Made by a program: the position numbers and the translations under genes
Origin: Thermococci archaeon
GTDB taxonomy: Archaea; Hadarchaeota; B88-G9
Direction of reading: 5' to 3'
Length of the DNA: 15,846 nucleotides
Assembly (NCBI GenBank): GCA_003660555.1
Contig: QMUK01000023.1
Location: 1-15,846 of the forward strand
Shown here: piece after piece, positions 14,164 through 15,846 of the stretch
Position numbering within the stretch: position 1 is the first letter of the stretch
Layout of the letters: every line of letters begins with the position of its first letter
The notes under the pieces: model-generated
What the model was told of the DNA's origin: nothing
The model's input: only the letters and a program-made list of their open reading frames with translations
Databases searched by the model: none

Positions 14164-14835
14164 TTACTTGCTCCTTCCCTTGGACAGTTCCCAGTAAACT
14201 GTGGTGAAAACCGCGAAGGAATACGGAATCAGGATGAGTAGTAGCAAGAGCCCTAGTGGGAATATCAGAGAGTTCAGGACCGAAGCTATGGCGAAGGCCA
14301 CTATTAGGACGATCACTATCGCTAGGACTTCTAGGAAATTCTCTCTCACCAGGGAGTAGCTCTCGTTCATGGATCCAAAGACTCCCTTTCCACCTACTAC
14401 TAGGGAGGCCACCGAGAGGCAGAGTAGTGTGAAAGCCACTATTCCCGGTATTATCAGCAATAGGAGACCAATTCCTACTATCACAGCTAAAACTATAGCT
14501 AAGACAACAAGGTTTATGATCTTGGGTCTCAGGTAGTCCCAGGCTTCAGAGAGACTGGACTCCTTGTCCTCTAGTACGTCCCAGGAGATCTTGGTCATTG
14601 GGCCTCCGACAATAACGCTAACTATGAACACTATTACCAAGGAGAGAACCAGTAGTATCAGGAAGCCAGGTGCCATGAAAGGTACTAAAATAGACCCTAC
14701 TGCTGTTATACCTACTGCCAAGCCTAGGATGGCTGACACCACCACCGGAACTAGAGTCAGTACTATCATCTCAAAGGCCTTGGCCCTAAATACCTCGAAA
14801 CCTCTTCCGAGGATTTCCATCAAGTCCAAGGACAT
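14164..14835 (-). CDS. Six-helix integral membrane protein (DUF975/YciC-like)
   Basis: A 223-aa membrane protein. Hydrophobic segments at about 22-46, 52-77, 106-127, 128-147, 167-188 and 191-213 give six predicted helices, separated by an amphipathic stretch around SWDVLEDKESSLSEAWDYLRPKI and a SMNESYSLVRENF segment. This pattern (helix pair, amphipathic D-E-A-W segment, S-x-x-L-x-R-x-N-F, helix pair) is typical of the DUF975/DUF4013/YciC-like group of unknown function. ATG 14835 is chosen over 14889 because the protein then starts directly before the conserved amphipathic helix (ILGRGFEVFR) and because the longer form would overlap the divergent gene. No ribosome binding site precedes it, but a TATA-like element lies about 29 bases upstream, so a leaderless mRNA is likely. 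Confidence 0.8.
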   Translation of the reverse strand: MSLDLMEILGRGFEVFRAKAFEMIVLTLVPVVVSAILGLAVGITAVGSILVPFMAPGFLILLVLSLVIVFIVSVIVGGPMTKISWDVLEDKESSLSEAWDYLRPKIINLVVLAIVLAVIVGIGLLLLIIPGIVAFTLLCLSVASLVVGGKGVFGSMNESYSLVRENFLEVLAIVIVLIVAFAIASVLNSLIFPLGLLLLLILIPYSFAVFTTVYWELSKGRSK

Positions 14836-14859
14836 CCCCGTTTGAGAAAGGAAAAATGA

Positions 14860-14869
14860 GGTAATAAGT
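14860..14869 (-). promoter_or_regulatory. Putative TATA element for the membrane protein gene
   Basis: On the minus strand the element reads ACTTATTACC, centred about 29 bases before ATG 14835. That is the spacing expected for a leaderless archaeal transcript. The same bases form the ribosome binding region (GAGGT, 14859-14863) of the plus-strand gene starting at 14870. Confidence 0.4.
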
Positions 14870-15109
14870 TTGTCGCCTAGGGAAGTCATACTCAGGATAA
14901 TTTGGCACCCAGAGGAAAGGGAAGAGGACTATCTAATCGTAATAAGGCACAGGGGCGCGCCTAGGAACGAGATCAGGATACCTCTAAGTGAAGTCAGTCC
15001 TAAGAGGTGGTTCTTGGAGTACGAGGGAAAACTAATTCCCTACCACAGAGTCCTGAGGATAGAGAGGAAGGAGGGAGACGTAATTTGGTCAAAAGGAAGA
15101 GGAGAATGA
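14870..15109 (+). CDS. UPF0248/DUF504 protein (MJ1316 RNA cyclic-end recognition domain)
   Basis: A 79-aa single-domain protein of the DUF504/UPF0248 family. Motifs are IIWHPEER near the start, VIRHRGAP (family-defining RHRGAP), an I-P-L strand, and IPYHRVLRIER with a final VIWSK. The MJ1316-type domain has been proposed to recognise cyclic phosphate RNA ends and is found fused to RNA ligase, kinase or phosphatase domains; here it stands alone. TTG 14870 is supported by GAGGT about 7 bases upstream and by the family's N-terminus. Its stop overlaps the NOG1-like GTPase start as ATGA, suggesting a joint role in RNA or ribosome metabolism. Confidence 0.88.
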   Translation: MSPREVILRIIWHPEEREEDYLIVIRHRGAPRNEIRIPLSEVSPKRWFLEYEGKLIPYHRVLRIERKEGDVIWSKGRGE

Positions 15110-15846
15110 GCTGGGTACCTACCCACGAAGAGGTAATAGACAAGGCATTCAGAAGAGCCAAGAGAGTGGCAATGGGAATCTGGACTTCCACTAGGGGTTC
15201 CCACATCTACAGGACAAAGAAAACTGAGGAGCAGAGAGTACTCACTGCTTGGCAAGTAATGAACGACAAATTGAAAGCAATAACAGAAAACAAGATAGAT
15301 TTCGACGAACTTCATCCCTTTTACAGGGACTTAATTACAGCAAAGATAGACGTTAGGAGGGCTACTACCTGCTACAGGAGAATAGAATGGGCAGCTTCCA
15401 AGATTCTGGAGATCAGAAAAGAGACTATAAGAAAGATCAGAAGGTCCAGAATGAAAGAAGAGATAATTCGTGCTAGAAGGGAATTCTACGGAAGATCTTC
15501 ATCTATATTGAGGGATATATCCGATTGTTTTCAACTCCTAAGAGATTTAAGACAGATATTGGAGGATCTCCCAACAATAGACCCCGAAAGAGAGGTAGTC
15601 ATAGTAGCTGGTTATCCTAACGTAGGCAAATCCACACTACTAAGGAAGTTGACCAAATCCAATCCGAAAGTAAGTCCATATCCTTTCACCACTAAGAAAA
15701 TACAAGTCGGAGTGACTGAAGATGGAATACAAGTGATAGACAGTCCGGGCTTACTTTACAGGGAGAAAAAGAATTGGATAGAGAAACAAGCAGTAGCTGC
15801 CTTAAGGCACTTAAAAGGGGTAATAGTCTACGTCTTCGACCCAACG
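15106..15846 (+). CDS. NOG1-like GTPase, N-terminal part
   Basis: The 247 visible codons run off the right edge. Residues 1-~160 are a helical bundle like the NOG1 N-terminal domain. The G domain begins with the P-loop GYPNVGKST (169-177), then a switch region SPYPFTTKKIQVG (F-T-T as in the OBG-HflX/NOG1 superfamily), and G3 DSPGL at 212-216, where DTPGL is more usual. G4 and the C-terminal NOG domain are beyond the window. NOG1 acts in large ribosomal subunit assembly in eukaryotes, and archaeal homologues are thought to do likewise. The ATG overlaps the UPF0248 stop (ATGA), with AGGAAGAGGAG immediately upstream as ribosome binding site. Confidence 0.9.
   Translation, partial: MSWVPTHEEVIDKAFRRAKRVAMGIWTSTRGSHIYRTKKTEEQRVLTAWQVMNDKLKAITENKIDFDELHPFYRDLITAKIDVRRATTCYRRIEWAASKILEIRKETIRKIRRSRMKEEIIRARREFYGRSSSILRDISDCFQLLRDLRQILEDLPTIDPEREVVIVAGYPNVGKSTLLRKLTKSNPKVSPYPFTTKKIQVGVTEDGIQVIDSPGLLYREKKNWIEKQAVAALRHLKGVIVYVFDPT

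Noticed and set aside
14836-14889. Longer membrane-protein start at 14889
   Set aside because: It would overlap the divergent UPF0248 start region, and the added residues are not part of the conserved amphipathic helix. ATG 14835 fits the TATA spacing better.

Overview
The window is a gene-dense archaeal chromosome segment. Archaeal hallmarks are an archaeal-type elongation factor 2 with an intact diphthamide histidine, a radical-SAM protein that looks like a tetraether lipid synthase (Tes), an archaeal riboflavin-pathway reductase (RibD C-terminal type), a UPF0248/MJ1316-domain protein, a NOG1-like GTPase and BRE/TATA-type promoters. Arginine is almost always AGA/AGG and isoleucine often ATA, genes are tightly packed with 4-bp stop/start overlaps, and several starts are TTG behind strong GGAGG-type ribosome binding sites. 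This suggests a thermophilic archaeon making GDGT-type lipids. I cannot fix the phylum from sequence alone.

Left third (1-5793, all +): a protein cut by the left edge has a C-terminal region resembling an internal-thioester (TQXA-like) adhesion domain. Then come a compact metallo-beta-lactamase/beta-CASP-like hydrolase, a small ferredoxin-fold-like protein, a membrane-anchored protein with 13 copies of a GND-Y motif (predicted beta-solenoid, possibly calcium binding), and a secreted HEAT-repeat protein translationally coupled to it by a TTGA overlap. A separate promoter drives a secreted cysteine-rich protein, followed by a T-rich terminator. This part is dominated by extracytoplasmic proteins of unknown function and is the most novel section.

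Middle (5794-11695): EF-2 (-) with a small overlapping downstream gene. Facing the other way from a divergent promoter region come a MIP18/DUF59 iron-sulfur assembly protein, the Tes-like radical-SAM enzyme with its own promoter, a cytoplasmic HEAT protein, and an M29-like metalloaminopeptidase whose 3' end overlaps the next gene convergently.

Right third (11646-15846): a minus-strand operon of Nudix hydrolase, RibD-type reductase and COG1574 amidohydrolase, joined by ATGA overlaps. Upstream is a six-helix membrane protein. Diverging from it is a UPF0248 (MJ1316 RNA-end recognition) protein coupled by an ATGA overlap to a NOG1-like GTPase that runs off the right edge. No tRNA, rRNA, CRISPR array, insertion sequence or integration site was seen, and no gene-free stretch exceeds about 120 bases.
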